A stretch of DNA of 64,000 nt from Microbacterium sp. HD4P20 (lineage in GTDB: Bacteria; Actinomycetota; Actinomycetes; Actinomycetales; Microbacteriaceae). This document shows, in pieces, positions 8,407 through 18,060 of this stretch (positions are counted from its first letter, which is position 1; each line of letters begins with the position of its first letter). The translations under genes were made by a program, and so were the position numbers. The DNA lies in the NCBI RefSeq assembly GCF_019449275.2, contig NZ_JAHZQZ020000011.1:124001-188000 (forward strand), given 5' to 3'. Under the pieces are notes generated by a model, which searched no databases, was not told where the DNA came from, and was given only the letters and a program-made list of their open reading frames with translations.

Positions 8407-8994
8407 TCAGGCGGTCGACTCGAGGCGGTCGACGAGGGAGAGGCCGCGCTCGGCCCACGCGATCTCGATACGTGCGCGCTCGACGAGCCCCTCGTACGCG
8501 AACCGCTTGAACTCGATGGTGCGCTCGCGGTCGTCGTCGGGCAGGACCTCGAGCCGGCGCACCAGCATCGGGTTGCTCAGGTGCTGGATGTGGATGAGCT
8601 CGCCCTCCCACTGCGCGAGCTCGCCTCGCCACACCTCGATGTGCCGCTCGAGGAAGGCCCGCGCCGCGTCGGGCGTGGTCGCCTCCAGATAGGCGGCACG
8701 CAGATGGGCGGGGTCGCGCACGCGCTGATAATCCAGGGGCGCGGCCATCCACTCCGCGAACGCCTGCTCACCGGCATCCGTCACGTGATAGATGCGTCGC
8801 GTGCCGCGCTCGCCGCGCGCCTGCTCCTCACCCTCGATCAGCCCGGCCTGCTCCATCTTGCGCAGCTCGGGATAGATCTGCGAGTCGGGAGCATGCCACA
8901 CGTGGCCGACCGACTGGTGGAACTGCTTCTGCAGGTCGTAGCCCGACAGCGGCCCGACGCGCAGGATAGCCAACAGCGCATAGCGCAGACTCAT
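8407..8994 (-). CDS. PadR-family regulator, candidate VanR-type repressor of the demethylation operon
   Basis: Protein of 195 residues. Residues 1-85 are the PadR winged helix (LRYALLAILRVGPLSGYDLQKQF, then IYPELRKMEQAGLI and RRIYHVTDAGEQAF). Residues about 95-185 match the Vir_act_alpha_C dimer domain seen in phenolic-acid PadR proteins. It lies downstream of ligM in the same direction, with an AGGAG site 5 bases before the ATG. In Corynebacterium glutamicum a PadR protein, VanR, represses vanillate genes from a 10-N4-10 operator; the metF promoter here carries a dyad of just that geometry. That it controls this promoter is inferred. Confidence 0.85.
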   Translation of the reverse strand: MSLRYALLAILRVGPLSGYDLQKQFHQSVGHVWHAPDSQIYPELRKMEQAGLIEGEEQARGERGTRRIYHVTDAGEQAFAEWMAAPLDYQRVRDPAHLRAAYLEATTPDAARAFLERHIEVWRGELAQWEGELIHIQHLSNPMLVRRLEVLPDDDRERTIEFKRFAYEGLVERARIEIAWAERGLSLVDRLESTA

Positions 8995-9039
8995 GCGACT
9001 CCTTTCCCTGCCTGAGGGTAGCGGGAGGATCTCGGTCGT

Positions 9040-9120
9040 TGAGCGAGCGAGGGACGAGCGAGACGAAACGCGCCTGGCCTTTCGAAGGCTCAGGGCGTTT
9101 CGTCTCGCTTCGCTCGCTCA
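9040..9120. terminator. Long imperfect stem-loop between ligM and the PadR gene
   Basis: TGAGCGAGCGA at 9040-9050 pairs with the end TCGCTCGCTCA, and an inner arm GAGACGAAACGC pairs with GCGTTTCGTCTC around a loop containing CCTTTCGAAGG. It would end ligM transcription before the PadR gene. The GAGCGAGCGA/GACGAAACG wording is common between genes of Microbacteriaceae, so it may also be a REP-like element. Confidence 0.55.
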
Positions 9121-9134
9121 GCGAGCGGGAGTCG

Positions 9135-10619
<1,485 letters not shown>

Positions 10620-11495
10620 TCAGCTGAAGACGATGGTGTGGTTGCCGTGCTGGATGACGCGGTCTTCGGCGTGCCATTGGACGGCGCGGGACAGGACGGC
10701 GCGTTCGACGTAGGCGCCGCGGGCTTGCAGGTCGGCGGCGGTCATGGAGTGGTTCACGCGGGCGACGTCCTGCTCGATGATGGGGCCTTCGTCGAGGTCT
10801 TTGGTGACGTAGTGGCTGGTGGCGCCGATGAGCTTCACGCCTCGTTCCTTGGCCTTGCGGTAGGGCGCGGCGCCGATGAAGGCGGGCAGGAAGGAGTGGT
10901 GGATGTTGATCACCGGTACCCCGACGGCGTCGAGGAAGTCCTCGGAGATGATCTGCATGTAGCGGGCGAGGACGACGAAGTCGACGTTGCCCTTCAGCAG
11001 TTCCAGGATCTTCGCTTCCGCTTCCGATTTGTCTGGTCCTTGGGAGTGGACGTGGAAGAACGGGATGCCGAACGATCGGACGTCCTCGGCGGTGTTGGTG
11101 TGGTTGCTGATGACCATCGGGATCGTGACCGGCAGCTCACCGCGGCGGTGTCGCCACAGCAGTTCCAGCAGGCAGTGGTCGCTGGTGGAGGCGAGCACGG
11201 CCATGCGCTTGGGGATGGACTGGTCGGTCAGCGCCCACTGCATCCCGTAGGGGGTGAGGGTCTTTTCGAGGTCGGCCTCGATCTCGGGGATCGCCGCGGC
11301 CAGGTCGGGGCGGTGGAACACGACCCGCTGGAAGAACGCGCCGCCCACGGGGTTGTCGGAGTACTGGTCGAGGGTGACGATGTTGCCGGTGTTGCGGGCG
11401 ATCAGCGCGGTGACAGCAGCGACCAGACCGGGCTGGTCGGGGCCGTGGACGATCAGGCAGGCCTGGTCGCGGAGCGCTTCGGTGTGCGGCGACAT
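10620..11495 (-). CDS. purU: Formyltetrahydrofolate deformylase (first copy)
   Basis: Protein of 291 residues. An N-terminal ACT domain (about 8-85, ACLIVHGPDQPGLVAAV) precedes a formyltransferase-type domain with the hydrolase signature VINIHHSFLPAFIGA and LIGATSHYVTKDLDEGPIIEQD, which holds the catalytic N, H and D residues. It splits 10-formyl-THF into formate and THF, so it can dump the one-carbon unit made by LigM and free THF for the next turn. The ATG at 11495 is taken because it starts just before the ACT domain and follows the metF stop by 13 bases. A second copy is at 58388-59263. Confidence 0.93.
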   Translation of the reverse strand: MSPHTEALRDQACLIVHGPDQPGLVAAVTALIARNTGNIVTLDQYSDNPVGGAFFQRVVFHRPDLAAAIPEIEADLEKTLTPYGMQWALTDQSIPKRMAVLASTSDHCLLELLWRHRRGELPVTIPMVISNHTNTAEDVRSFGIPFFHVHSQGPDKSEAEAKILELLKGNVDFVVLARYMQIISEDFLDAVGVPVINIHHSFLPAFIGAAPYRKAKERGVKLIGATSHYVTKDLDEGPIIEQDVARVNHSMTAADLQARGAYVERAVLSRAVQWHAEDRVIQHGNHTIVFS

Positions 11496-11508
11496 GGGTA
11501 CGGCTGCC

Positions 11509-12384
11509 TCAGGACTGCGCGGAGAGGTAGTCGCGGGCCCACTGGGACGTCGCGAGCAGCCCACCGAAGGTGTAGAAGTGCAGTTTCACCGGGCCCGACG
11601 CCGCGTCCTGCGCGAGCAGTTCGGACAGGTCGGACACGAACCGGTCCGGCCCGGCGGTGCCCATCAGGTTCGTCAGTGAGAACCCGTACTTCTTCACGAT
11701 CATCGCGTTGGCGCCCACGCCGAACCGGCGGGCGAAGCTGATCAGCCGCTTGATGCCGGCAGGGCCGGGGGTTCCGACACGGATCTGGGTGTCGATACCG
11801 CGGGCGCGGACCTCTTTGATCCACGCCGTCACCGGGTCGGTGTCGAACGCGAACTGCGTGAGGATCACCGAGTCCAGCCCCTGCTGCGCGAGCGAGAGTG
11901 CCTTCTCGTCCAGGTGACGCCACAGCACGTCCTCGGCGATGTCGGGGTGACCTTCGGGGTACCCGGCGATCGACACCTCCTTCACGCCGTACTTCTGCAG
12001 CAGTCCGGTCTGGATCAGGCTGAGCGAGTCAGGGTAGGGACCCTCCGGCTCTGCCGGGTCGCCGCCCACGGCGAACACGCGCTCGGTCGCGCCGACCTCC
12101 TGCAGCCGGCCCAGGAACTCCTCCAGCTGATCCTGCGACGCCAGACGGCGGGCCGAGATGTGCGGCACCGGCACGAAGCCGAGGTCCCGCACCGCCTTGG
12201 ACGCCGCGACCCGCATATCGAGGTCCTCGTTGCCCAGGAACGTCACGTTGATCTTCGTTCCCTGCGGGATGACGGATGCCGCTTCCTGGAGACCCGGGAC
12301 GTCCTTGCCCGTCATCTCGAGCGAGAAGCCCTCGACGAGGTCGACGGCTGCGGCCTTGTTCATAGCGGGTGCGATGTGCGCCAC
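11509..12384 (-). CDS. metF: Methylenetetrahydrofolate reductase
   Basis: TIM-barrel flavoprotein of 291 residues (E. coli MetF is 296). Marks are GTKINVTFLGNEDL, FAVGGDPAEPEGPYPDSLSL, SIAGYPEGHPD and ILTQFAFDT. It links 5-methyl-THF and 5,10-methylene-THF; next to ligM it most likely runs in the oxidising direction to recycle methyl-THF. The GTG at 12384 is chosen: GGAAGG lies 7-8 bases upstream on the minus strand and an ATG seven codons in is less well placed. It is the first gene of the metF-purU-ligM operon, with its promoter 53-81 bases upstream. Confidence 0.9.
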   Translation of the reverse strand: MAHIAPAMNKAAAVDLVEGFSLEMTGKDVPGLQEAASVIPQGTKINVTFLGNEDLDMRVAASKAVRDLGFVPVPHISARRLASQDQLEEFLGRLQEVGATERVFAVGGDPAEPEGPYPDSLSLIQTGLLQKYGVKEVSIAGYPEGHPDIAEDVLWRHLDEKALSLAQQGLDSVILTQFAFDTDPVTAWIKEVRARGIDTQIRVGTPGPAGIKRLISFARRFGVGANAMIVKKYGFSLTNLMGTAGPDRFVSDLSELLAQDAASGPVKLHFYTFGGLLATSQWARDYLSAQS

Positions 12385-12436
12385 GTGCGGATCCTTCCGG
12401 CTGACAGGGGAGTGCTGCTCTGCGCCTCCATGAGGC

Positions 12437-12465
12437 ACATTACCTATGGACATAGGTAATGACAA
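12437..12465 (-). promoter_or_regulatory. Promoter of metF-purU-ligM
   Basis: On the minus strand TTGTCA (complement of 12460-12465) is followed by exactly 17 bases and TAATGT (complement of 12437-12442). Both boxes are close to consensus, better than most promoters in this window. The spacer is almost wholly made up of the dyad at 12438-12461. Confidence 0.7.
12438..12461. promoter_or_regulatory. Perfect 10-N4-10 operator dyad over the metF promoter
   Basis: CATTACCTAT, four bases, ATAGGTAATG. It covers the space between the -35 and -10 boxes and touches both, the classic place for a repressor. Arm length and spacing equal those described for the VanR operator of C. glutamicum, and the half-site TAGGTA is similar, so the nearby PadR protein is the first candidate. 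Confidence 0.7.
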
Positions 12466-12503
12466 GAGGGAATTCCGATCAGAGGAACCGGCGCGGCCGC
12501 CGG

Positions 12504-12522
12504 GCTTCCACAGCGTGGAAGC
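12504..12522. promoter_or_regulatory. IclR-type operator upstream of the Opp-type operon
   Basis: GCTTCC, seven bases, GGAAGC, extended inward to 8-bp arms (GCTTCCAC-AGC-GTGGAAGC). It lies 125 bases before the first permease gene. The same spacing and half-sites recur at 18888-18906 and, less well kept, at 17947-17965, which flank the IclR gene. Confidence 0.6.
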
Positions 12523-12647
12523 GCCGCTTGAGCGGTGCGTGCGGGGTGGGGATGGTTGCTCGACGCGGGCCGGGATCCCCCCGGAACGCGGCGGTGACGT
12601 CGCAGCAGAGGTCACCGTGACGACGACGTCGAGAGCGGAGATCGCCT

Positions 12648-13631
12648 GTGAAGTCCTACCTCCTTCACCTCGTCCGGCTTCTGCTGTCGTCGGTCATCCT
12701 CTTCCTCGTCGTGATCACCGTGCTGTTCTTCCTGCTCGAGCTCGCGCCGGGTGACCCGGTGCAATCTCTCGTGGGTGATGTGCCGATCTCGCCCGAGTTC
12801 CGCGCGCAGATCACGGCGGCGTACGGACTGGATCTGCCGGCGTGGCAGCGGTACTTCGCGTACATCGCGAACGTGCTCACCGGAAACCTGGGGTACTCGT
12901 TCGGGACGAACAACGAACCCGTGCTCGATCTCATCCTCAGTCGCGCCGGCAACACGCTCGCGCTCGCGGTGCCGGCGTTCATCCTCTCCACCGTCGGCGG
13001 CATCATCCTCGGCTCGATCGCGGCGCGCACGCGCCGCCGCTGGCTCGATGCCGGCATCTCGGGCATCGCGGTCGGGCTCTTCTCGGTACCGAGCTTCTGG
13101 TTCGGGATGCTCCTCATCATGGTCTTCTCGCTGTGGCTGGGATGGTTCCCGACACAGGGGAAGGCGCCCTACGGAGAATCGGGCATCGCGCTGCCCTACC
13201 TGGTGCTGCCGGTGATCACGATGGCCACGAGCGAGCTCGCCTACAAGACGCGCATCATGCGCTCGTCGATGATCGAGTCGCTCGGGCAGGACTTCATCGA
13301 CACCGCGCGCTCGAAAGGGCTGAATCCCCGTCGAGTGCTCTGGGGGCATGCGCTCCCCAACGCCCTGCTGCCCATGGTCACCGTCGCGGGCTACAGCCTC
13401 GGCTTCATCTTCGCCGGCTCGACGCTGGTCGAGAGCGTCTTCGGCTGGCCGGGCATGGGACTGCTGTTCGTCGACGCCATCAACTCGCAGAACAACATGG
13501 TCGTGCTGGGCGTGGCGATCGTGCTGACCGTGACCATCATCATCGTCAACTTCCTCACCGACATCGTGTACGGACTCGTCGATCCGCGCTTGCGAGCGAG
13601 GTTCACCCGCAAGGCAGGAGCGCCCGCATGA
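12648..13631 (+). CDS. Dipeptide/oligopeptide-type ABC transporter permease (OppB/DppB family)
   Basis: Membrane protein of 327 residues with six hydrophobic segments. The N-terminal LLSSVILFLVVITVLFFLLELAPGDPV is the family's first helix. The EAA loop is SSMIESLGQDFIDTARSKGLNPRRV, and FGWPGMGLLFVDAI is typical near the end. A GTG start with GAGCGGAG upstream. Overlaps the next permease by 4 bases. First gene of a five-gene importer (two permeases, two ATPases, binding protein). Family substrates include peptides, nickel, glutathione and various organic compounds; the substrate here is open. Confidence 0.92.
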   Translation: MKSYLLHLVRLLLSSVILFLVVITVLFFLLELAPGDPVQSLVGDVPISPEFRAQITAAYGLDLPAWQRYFAYIANVLTGNLGYSFGTNNEPVLDLILSRAGNTLALAVPAFILSTVGGIILGSIAARTRRRWLDAGISGIAVGLFSVPSFWFGMLLIMVFSLWLGWFPTQGKAPYGESGIALPYLVLPVITMATSELAYKTRIMRSSMIESLGQDFIDTARSKGLNPRRVLWGHALPNALLPMVTVAGYSLGFIFAGSTLVESVFGWPGMGLLFVDAINSQNNMVVLGVAIVLTVTIIIVNFLTDIVYGLVDPRLRARFTRKAGAPA

Positions 13632-14578
13632 CGACGCAGAACAGCATCGACCGCGACAGCGTCGACCGCGACAGCGTCGAACTGCCCGACCTCGAGGCGC
13701 GCATCGACATCCCTGCCACCGAGCCCATCGTCGTTGCGGGCCGCCGCAGCCAGGCTTCGCCGTGGCGGGTCTTCTTCCGCAAACCCTCGACCCTCTTCTT
13801 CGGGCCGCTGCTCGTCGTCATCGCACTCGTGTCGTTCATCGGCCCGTTCTTCGTCGGCGACCCGGTCTCGACGGCGAACCCCGTGCTCGCGCCGCCGAGC
13901 CTGGAGTATCCGCTGGGGACAGACCAGCTGGGTCGCGACTACCTCGCCCGTGTCGTCTACGGCGGCCAGGTGTCGCTGCTGGTGGGCTTCAGCGTCGCCT
14001 TCCTCTGCATGACCTTCGGGTTGCTGGTCGGCGGGCTCGCGGGCTACTACGGCGGCGCGATCGACACCGGCCTGGTGAAGATCGCCGAGTTCTTCCAGGT
14101 GCTGCCGGGGCTGGTGCTCGCGCTGGTGGCGGCCGCGCTGCTCGGCTCGAACATGCTCATCATCGTGTCGATCCTGGCCATCACGATGTGGCCGGGCGTC
14201 GGGCGCATCGTGCGCGCCGAGGCGATGCGCATCTCGCAGCTCGGCTACGTCGAATCGGCCAGGGCCGCCGGTTTCAGCGGCGCGAGGATCATCTGGTCCG
14301 ACGTCATCCCCAACGCCATGCCTCCCGTGCTGGTGGCCACGAGCATGACGGTCGGTCGCGCGATCCTCATCGAGTCGGGCCTGGCCTACCTCGGCATCGG
14401 CGACACGAATCGCCCGAGCTGGGGCGCGCTGCTGAACTCCGCGCAGTCCTATATGCAGTCGGCCTGGTGGCTCGCGGTCTTCCCGGGAGTCCTCATCTTC
14501 CTGACCGTTCTGGCGGTGAACATGCTCGGCGACGGCATGAACGATTCCTTCAACCCGACGGCGGGGAGAGTCAAATGA
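13628..14578 (+). CDS. Dipeptide/oligopeptide-type ABC transporter permease (OppC/DppC family)
   Basis: Membrane protein of 316 residues. A soluble N-terminus of about 45 residues with a short repeated piece (DRDSVDRDSVE) is followed by FFRKPSTLFFGPLLVVIALV, PLGTDQLGRDYLARVVYGGQVSL (family signature) and the EAA loop AEAMRISQLGYVESARAAGFSGARI. ESGLAYLGIGDTNRPSWG is typical of OppC proteins. It pairs with the OppB-type protein just upstream (4-base overlap) and overlaps the first ATPase. Confidence 0.92.
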   Translation: MTTQNSIDRDSVDRDSVELPDLEARIDIPATEPIVVAGRRSQASPWRVFFRKPSTLFFGPLLVVIALVSFIGPFFVGDPVSTANPVLAPPSLEYPLGTDQLGRDYLARVVYGGQVSLLVGFSVAFLCMTFGLLVGGLAGYYGGAIDTGLVKIAEFFQVLPGLVLALVAAALLGSNMLIIVSILAITMWPGVGRIVRAEAMRISQLGYVESARAAGFSGARIIWSDVIPNAMPPVLVATSMTVGRAILIESGLAYLGIGDTNRPSWGALLNSAQSYMQSAWWLAVFPGVLIFLTVLAVNMLGDGMNDSFNPTAGRVK

Positions 14579-15471
14579 GTGCGACCGTTCCCACGCCGCA
14601 GCCCAACGCGCTGCTCGAGGTGACCGGGCTCCACGTGCGGCTGCCGACCGGGCCGCGCAGCGAGGTCGAGGCCGTGACCCGCGTGGACCTCGTCGTCCGA
14701 GACGGCGAGCGGGTCGGGATCGTCGGCGAGTCCGGCTCTGGCAAATCGGTGACCGGACGCGCCATCGCTGGCCTGCTGCCCACGTCGCCCCGCGTGAAGG
14801 TGAGCGGCTCGATCCGCGTGCGCGGCAGCGAGATGGTCGGCGCCCCGCGCAGCGCGTGGGACGAAGTGCGCCGGCGCACCGTGGGCATGGTGTTCCAGGA
14901 CCCGCTCACGTTCCTCAACCCGACGATGAAGATCGGCCGGCAGGTCGCCGAGGCCGTGCGGGCTCGCGACGACGACGAGCGGGCCGACATCGCGAGCGAC
15001 GTGCACCAGCTGCTCGCCGCCGCAGGACTGGACCGCGTCGAGGACGTCGCCGCCCGGTTCCCCCACGAACTCAGTGGCGGCATGCGCCAGCGCGTGCTCA
15101 TCGCGATCGCGCTCGCGAAGCGCCCCGACCTGATCATCGCCGACGAGCCCACCACCGCTCTGGATGCCACGGTGCAGAAGCGGGTGCTCGACACGCTCGA
15201 CCTGGCCGTGTCGGAGGCCGGTGCGTCGCTCGTGCTCATCTCGCACGACCTCGCCGTGGTCGCCGGCATGACCGACCGCATCTACGTCATGTACGACGGC
15301 TGCGTCGTCGAGGACGGTCCCACCTCCCGGGTGCTGCACGAGCCGCAGCATCCCTACACGCAGGCTCTGCTGCGCAGTGTCCGCAGCCTGACCGACGACG
15401 GCGTCGAGCTGTACTCCATTCCACCCGCGCTGCGGCGCGAGCTCACCGCGGAGGTGGCCCATGCTTCTTGA
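14575..15471 (+). CDS. Opp-type ABC transporter ATP-binding protein (OppD family)
   Basis: ATPase of 298 residues. Walker A GESGSGKSV, Q-loop MVFQDPLTFLNPT, signature LSGGMRQR, Walker B LIIADEPTTALD, switch SHDLAVV and the family tail HEPQHPYTQALL. ATG overlaps the OppC-type stop. It forms a heterodimer with the next ATPase. Confidence 0.93.
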   Translation: MSATVPTPQPNALLEVTGLHVRLPTGPRSEVEAVTRVDLVVRDGERVGIVGESGSGKSVTGRAIAGLLPTSPRVKVSGSIRVRGSEMVGAPRSAWDEVRRRTVGMVFQDPLTFLNPTMKIGRQVAEAVRARDDDERADIASDVHQLLAAAGLDRVEDVAARFPHELSGGMRQRVLIAIALAKRPDLIIADEPTTALDATVQKRVLDTLDLAVSEAGASLVLISHDLAVVAGMTDRIYVMYDGCVVEDGPTSRVLHEPQHPYTQALLRSVRSLTDDGVELYSIPPALRRELTAEVAHAS

Positions 15472-16237
15472 GGCGAAGAACGTGTCGAAGGTCTTCCGTG
15501 CCCGCCGAGGGGGCGGCGAGACGGTGGCGGTGAAGGATGCCACGCTCCGGGCCGAGCCCGGACGGTTCATCGCGATCGTGGGCGAGAGCGGCAGCGGCAA
15601 GAGCACGCTGGGCCGGCTGCTGCTGAATCTCCTTGCGCCGACGAGCGGAGCCGTGGAGCTCGACGGCGCGCCCGTCGCCGGCATGGATCGCCGCGAGGCT
15701 TTTGCCTATCGCCGACAGGTGCAGGCGGTGCTGCAGGATCCGGCAGGCTCGCTCAATCCACGCAAGCGCGTCGACGAGGCCGTGGGCGAAGTCATTCGTC
15801 TGCACGGCATCGCGCGGGGCCGGGCGGCGGTGCGCGACCGCGTCGCCGAGGTCCTCGAACAGGTCGGCATGACACCACCGGGGCGCTTCTTCGATCGCTA
15901 CCCCCACGAACTCTCGGGCGGGCAGCGCCAGCGGGTGCTCATCGCGCGGGCGATCGCGCTCAACCCTCGCATCATCGTCGCCGACGAGGCGGTGTCTGCC
16001 CTGGACGCCTCGGTGAAGGCGGGCGTGCTCAAGGTCATGCGCGACCTGCAGGACCGGCTCGGCGTCGGCTACGTCTTCATCACCCACGACCTTCCCGTCG
16101 TTCGCAAGGTCGCCGACGAGGTCTACGTCATGAAGTCCGGCGAGATCGTCGAGCACAACACCAAAGCGGCGATCTTCGCCGCGCCGCAGCATCCGTACAC
16201 CCGTGAGCTGCTCGCCGCCGCACCGGTTCTCACCTGA
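15461..16237 (+). CDS. Opp-type ABC transporter ATP-binding protein (OppF family)
   Basis: ATPase of 258 residues, shorter than the usual 320 or so because the C-terminal peptide-transport extension is reduced. Walker A GESGSGKST, Q-loop AVLQDPAGSLNPR, signature LSGGQRQR, switch THDLPVV. Walker B reads IIVADEAVSALD, with A-V where most relatives have P-T or P-V, a small departure. The start lies 11 bases inside the OppD-type gene. Confidence 0.92.
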   Translation: MLLEAKNVSKVFRARRGGGETVAVKDATLRAEPGRFIAIVGESGSGKSTLGRLLLNLLAPTSGAVELDGAPVAGMDRREAFAYRRQVQAVLQDPAGSLNPRKRVDEAVGEVIRLHGIARGRAAVRDRVAEVLEQVGMTPPGRFFDRYPHELSGGQRQRVLIARAIALNPRIIVADEAVSALDASVKAGVLKVMRDLQDRLGVGYVFITHDLPVVRKVADEVYVMKSGEIVEHNTKAAIFAAPQHPYTRELLAAAPVLT

Positions 16238-16293
16238 ACCCGGGCGCGCGGCACCCCACCCGAACAACGACAGACGCAGAGAGGCGGACGACC

Positions 16294-17883
16294 GTGAAGA
16301 ACAGGTACGCAAGGAGGACGATCGGGATCGTCGGGGCGCTCGCCGCGGCGGCACTGGTCATGTCGGGATGCACCGGCGGCAACGCCGACGCAGCCGGCGA
16401 GGAGAAGGTCTACGTACAGGCGATCGGCGACGATCCGATGGGCCTCAACGCCCAGCTGGTCAGCGGCGCTGCGGCGTCGATGTTCAGCGCGCAGATCTTC
16501 GACACGCTCATCCGCATCGACGACGCCGGCGAGCTCAGCCCCGGTCTCGCGGAGGAGTGGGAGCTCTCGGACGACGGCCTCGAGTTGACGCTGCACCTGC
16601 GCGACGGGGTCACATGGCACGACGGCGAGCCGTTCACCGCCGAGGACGTCAAGTTCAACCTCGAAGAGATCGTCGAGCTGCAGACGTTCGGGGCGGCACT
16701 CGCCGCGCGCATCGCGGGGGTCGAGGTGGTGGACGAGACCACGGCAGTCGTGACCTTCACCGAGGTGTTCGGACCGGTGCTCGAGACGCTGGCGCAGCAG
16801 TTCATGATCCCGAAGCACATCTACGAGGGCACCGACTACGTCACCAATGAGGCCAACATGGAGCCGATCGGCACCGGCCCCATGATGTTCGACTCGTATG
16901 AGTCGGGCCAGCAGGTGGTGCTGCTGAAGAACCCCGAGTACTGGGACGGTGAGGTCCAGGTCGATCGCGCCGTGTATCCGGTGATGACCGACCCGAACAG
17001 TCGCGCATCGGCCCTGTTCGCCGGCGAGGTGGATCGCGCGGAGCTGGATCCGTCGCAGCAGAAGCGCGTCGAGGAGGACTCCGACCTCGATCTGATGACC
17101 GAGGGCTTCTTCGCGCAGGCGATCACCGTGATGATGAACGGGCTGAGCCCGGAGCTCACCGACCCGGCAGTGCGTGCCGCCGTCTTCGCGGCGCTCGACC
17201 GCGAGGCGATCACCGATGTGGCCCTCTCCGGACTCGGCGAGCCGACGACCGGCTTCTTCCCGCCGTCGCTGGAGTGGGCGCTCAACACCGACGTCGACTT
17301 CGAGCGGGACTTCCCGCGCGACACCGACGCGATCAACGAAGCCCTCGACGAGGCCGGGTTCCCGCGCGGCAGCGACGGGCTGCGCTTCACGCTCGACGTG
17401 CGCTATATCTCCGAGCTGTCGGAGGTCGCCGCGACGGCTGAGATGGCCAAGTCGCAGCTCGAGGAGGTGGGTATCGGCCTCAACCTCGTCGGTACGTCGG
17501 CGAGCGTCTTCACCGAGAAGGTGTACACCACCAGCGAGTTCGATCTCTCCTTCCTGCGCTCGACGGTGGGCGCCGACCCGAGCACGGGAATCGTGCGCTG
17601 GTACGCGTGCAACCCCAACCGGGCCGCGGCATCCAACCCGTCTCAGATCTGCGACGAAGAGATCCAGGCGGCCGCCGACGGAGCGCTGGGCACCACCGAC
17701 CGCGCGCAGCGCGGCGAGCATCTGAAGGACCTGCAGCAGCGGGCGAGCGAGCTGATGTTCTACGCGCCCCTCAGCTGGTACTACGGGTCGTTCCCGACCG
17801 TCAGCAGCAAGCGATGGGAGGGTCAGCTCGACGCCGTTGCCACCACCAACACGGTGCCGTGGACGACGATGACCCTCAAGTAG
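16294..17883 (+). CDS. Opp-type ABC transporter substrate-binding lipoprotein (SBP family 5)
   Basis: Protein of 529 residues. A signal peptide ends in the lipobox LVMSGC (cysteine near residue 24), so it is membrane-anchored outside the cell. SPGLAEEWELSDDGLELTLHLRDGVTWHDGEPFTAEDVKF is the family 5 signature. The tail LMFYAPLSWYYGSFPTVSS lies in the ligand-closing lobe. GTG start with GAGAGG upstream. It is last in the importer operon and is followed by a strong hairpin. The ligand is unknown; the shared IclR-type dyads tie it to the UGSC/SDR genes downstream. Confidence 0.92.
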   Translation: MKNRYARRTIGIVGALAAAALVMSGCTGGNADAAGEEKVYVQAIGDDPMGLNAQLVSGAAASMFSAQIFDTLIRIDDAGELSPGLAEEWELSDDGLELTLHLRDGVTWHDGEPFTAEDVKFNLEEIVELQTFGAALAARIAGVEVVDETTAVVTFTEVFGPVLETLAQQFMIPKHIYEGTDYVTNEANMEPIGTGPMMFDSYESGQQVVLLKNPEYWDGEVQVDRAVYPVMTDPNSRASALFAGEVDRAELDPSQQKRVEEDSDLDLMTEGFFAQAITVMMNGLSPELTDPAVRAAVFAALDREAITDVALSGLGEPTTGFFPPSLEWALNTDVDFERDFPRDTDAINEALDEAGFPRGSDGLRFTLDVRYISELSEVAATAEMAKSQLEEVGIGLNLVGTSASVFTEKVYTTSEFDLSFLRSTVGADPSTGIVRWYACNPNRAAASNPSQICDEEIQAAADGALGTTDRAQRGEHLKDLQQRASELMFYAPLSWYYGSFPTVSSKRWEGQLDAVATTNTVPWTTMTLK

Positions 17884-17892
17884 GGGGGAGTC

Positions 17893-17945
17893 CGGATGCC
17901 GGCCGCGCACTGGTGGTGGGGGTCCACCGTGACGGCCGGCATCCG
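17893..17945. terminator. Terminator-like hairpin after the Opp-type operon
   Basis: A perfect 13-bp stem (CGGATGCCGGCCG and its complement) with an inner GGTGG/CCACC pairing in the loop. It starts 10 bases after the binding-protein stop. No clear T run follows, as often in actinobacteria. Confidence 0.65.
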
Positions 17946-17946
17946 T

Positions 17947-17965
17947 CCTTCCGGCCTGTGAAAGA
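17947..17965. promoter_or_regulatory. Degenerate IclR-type operator upstream of the IclR gene
   Basis: CCTTCC, seven bases, GAAAGA. It differs by one base per half from the core CTTCC-N7-GGAAG found at 12505 and 18889, and the bases GT before the right half are kept in all three. It lies about 95 bases before the IclR start, so autoregulation is possible. Confidence 0.4.
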
Positions 17966-18060
17966 TCGGTGGATCCCGGCCGGCGAGCCGTTCTAGCCTC
18001 GGGGCACGGCGTCGCGGGGTTGCGTGCCGCGGACCCGCGCGGGCGACGGGAGGAGCCAGG

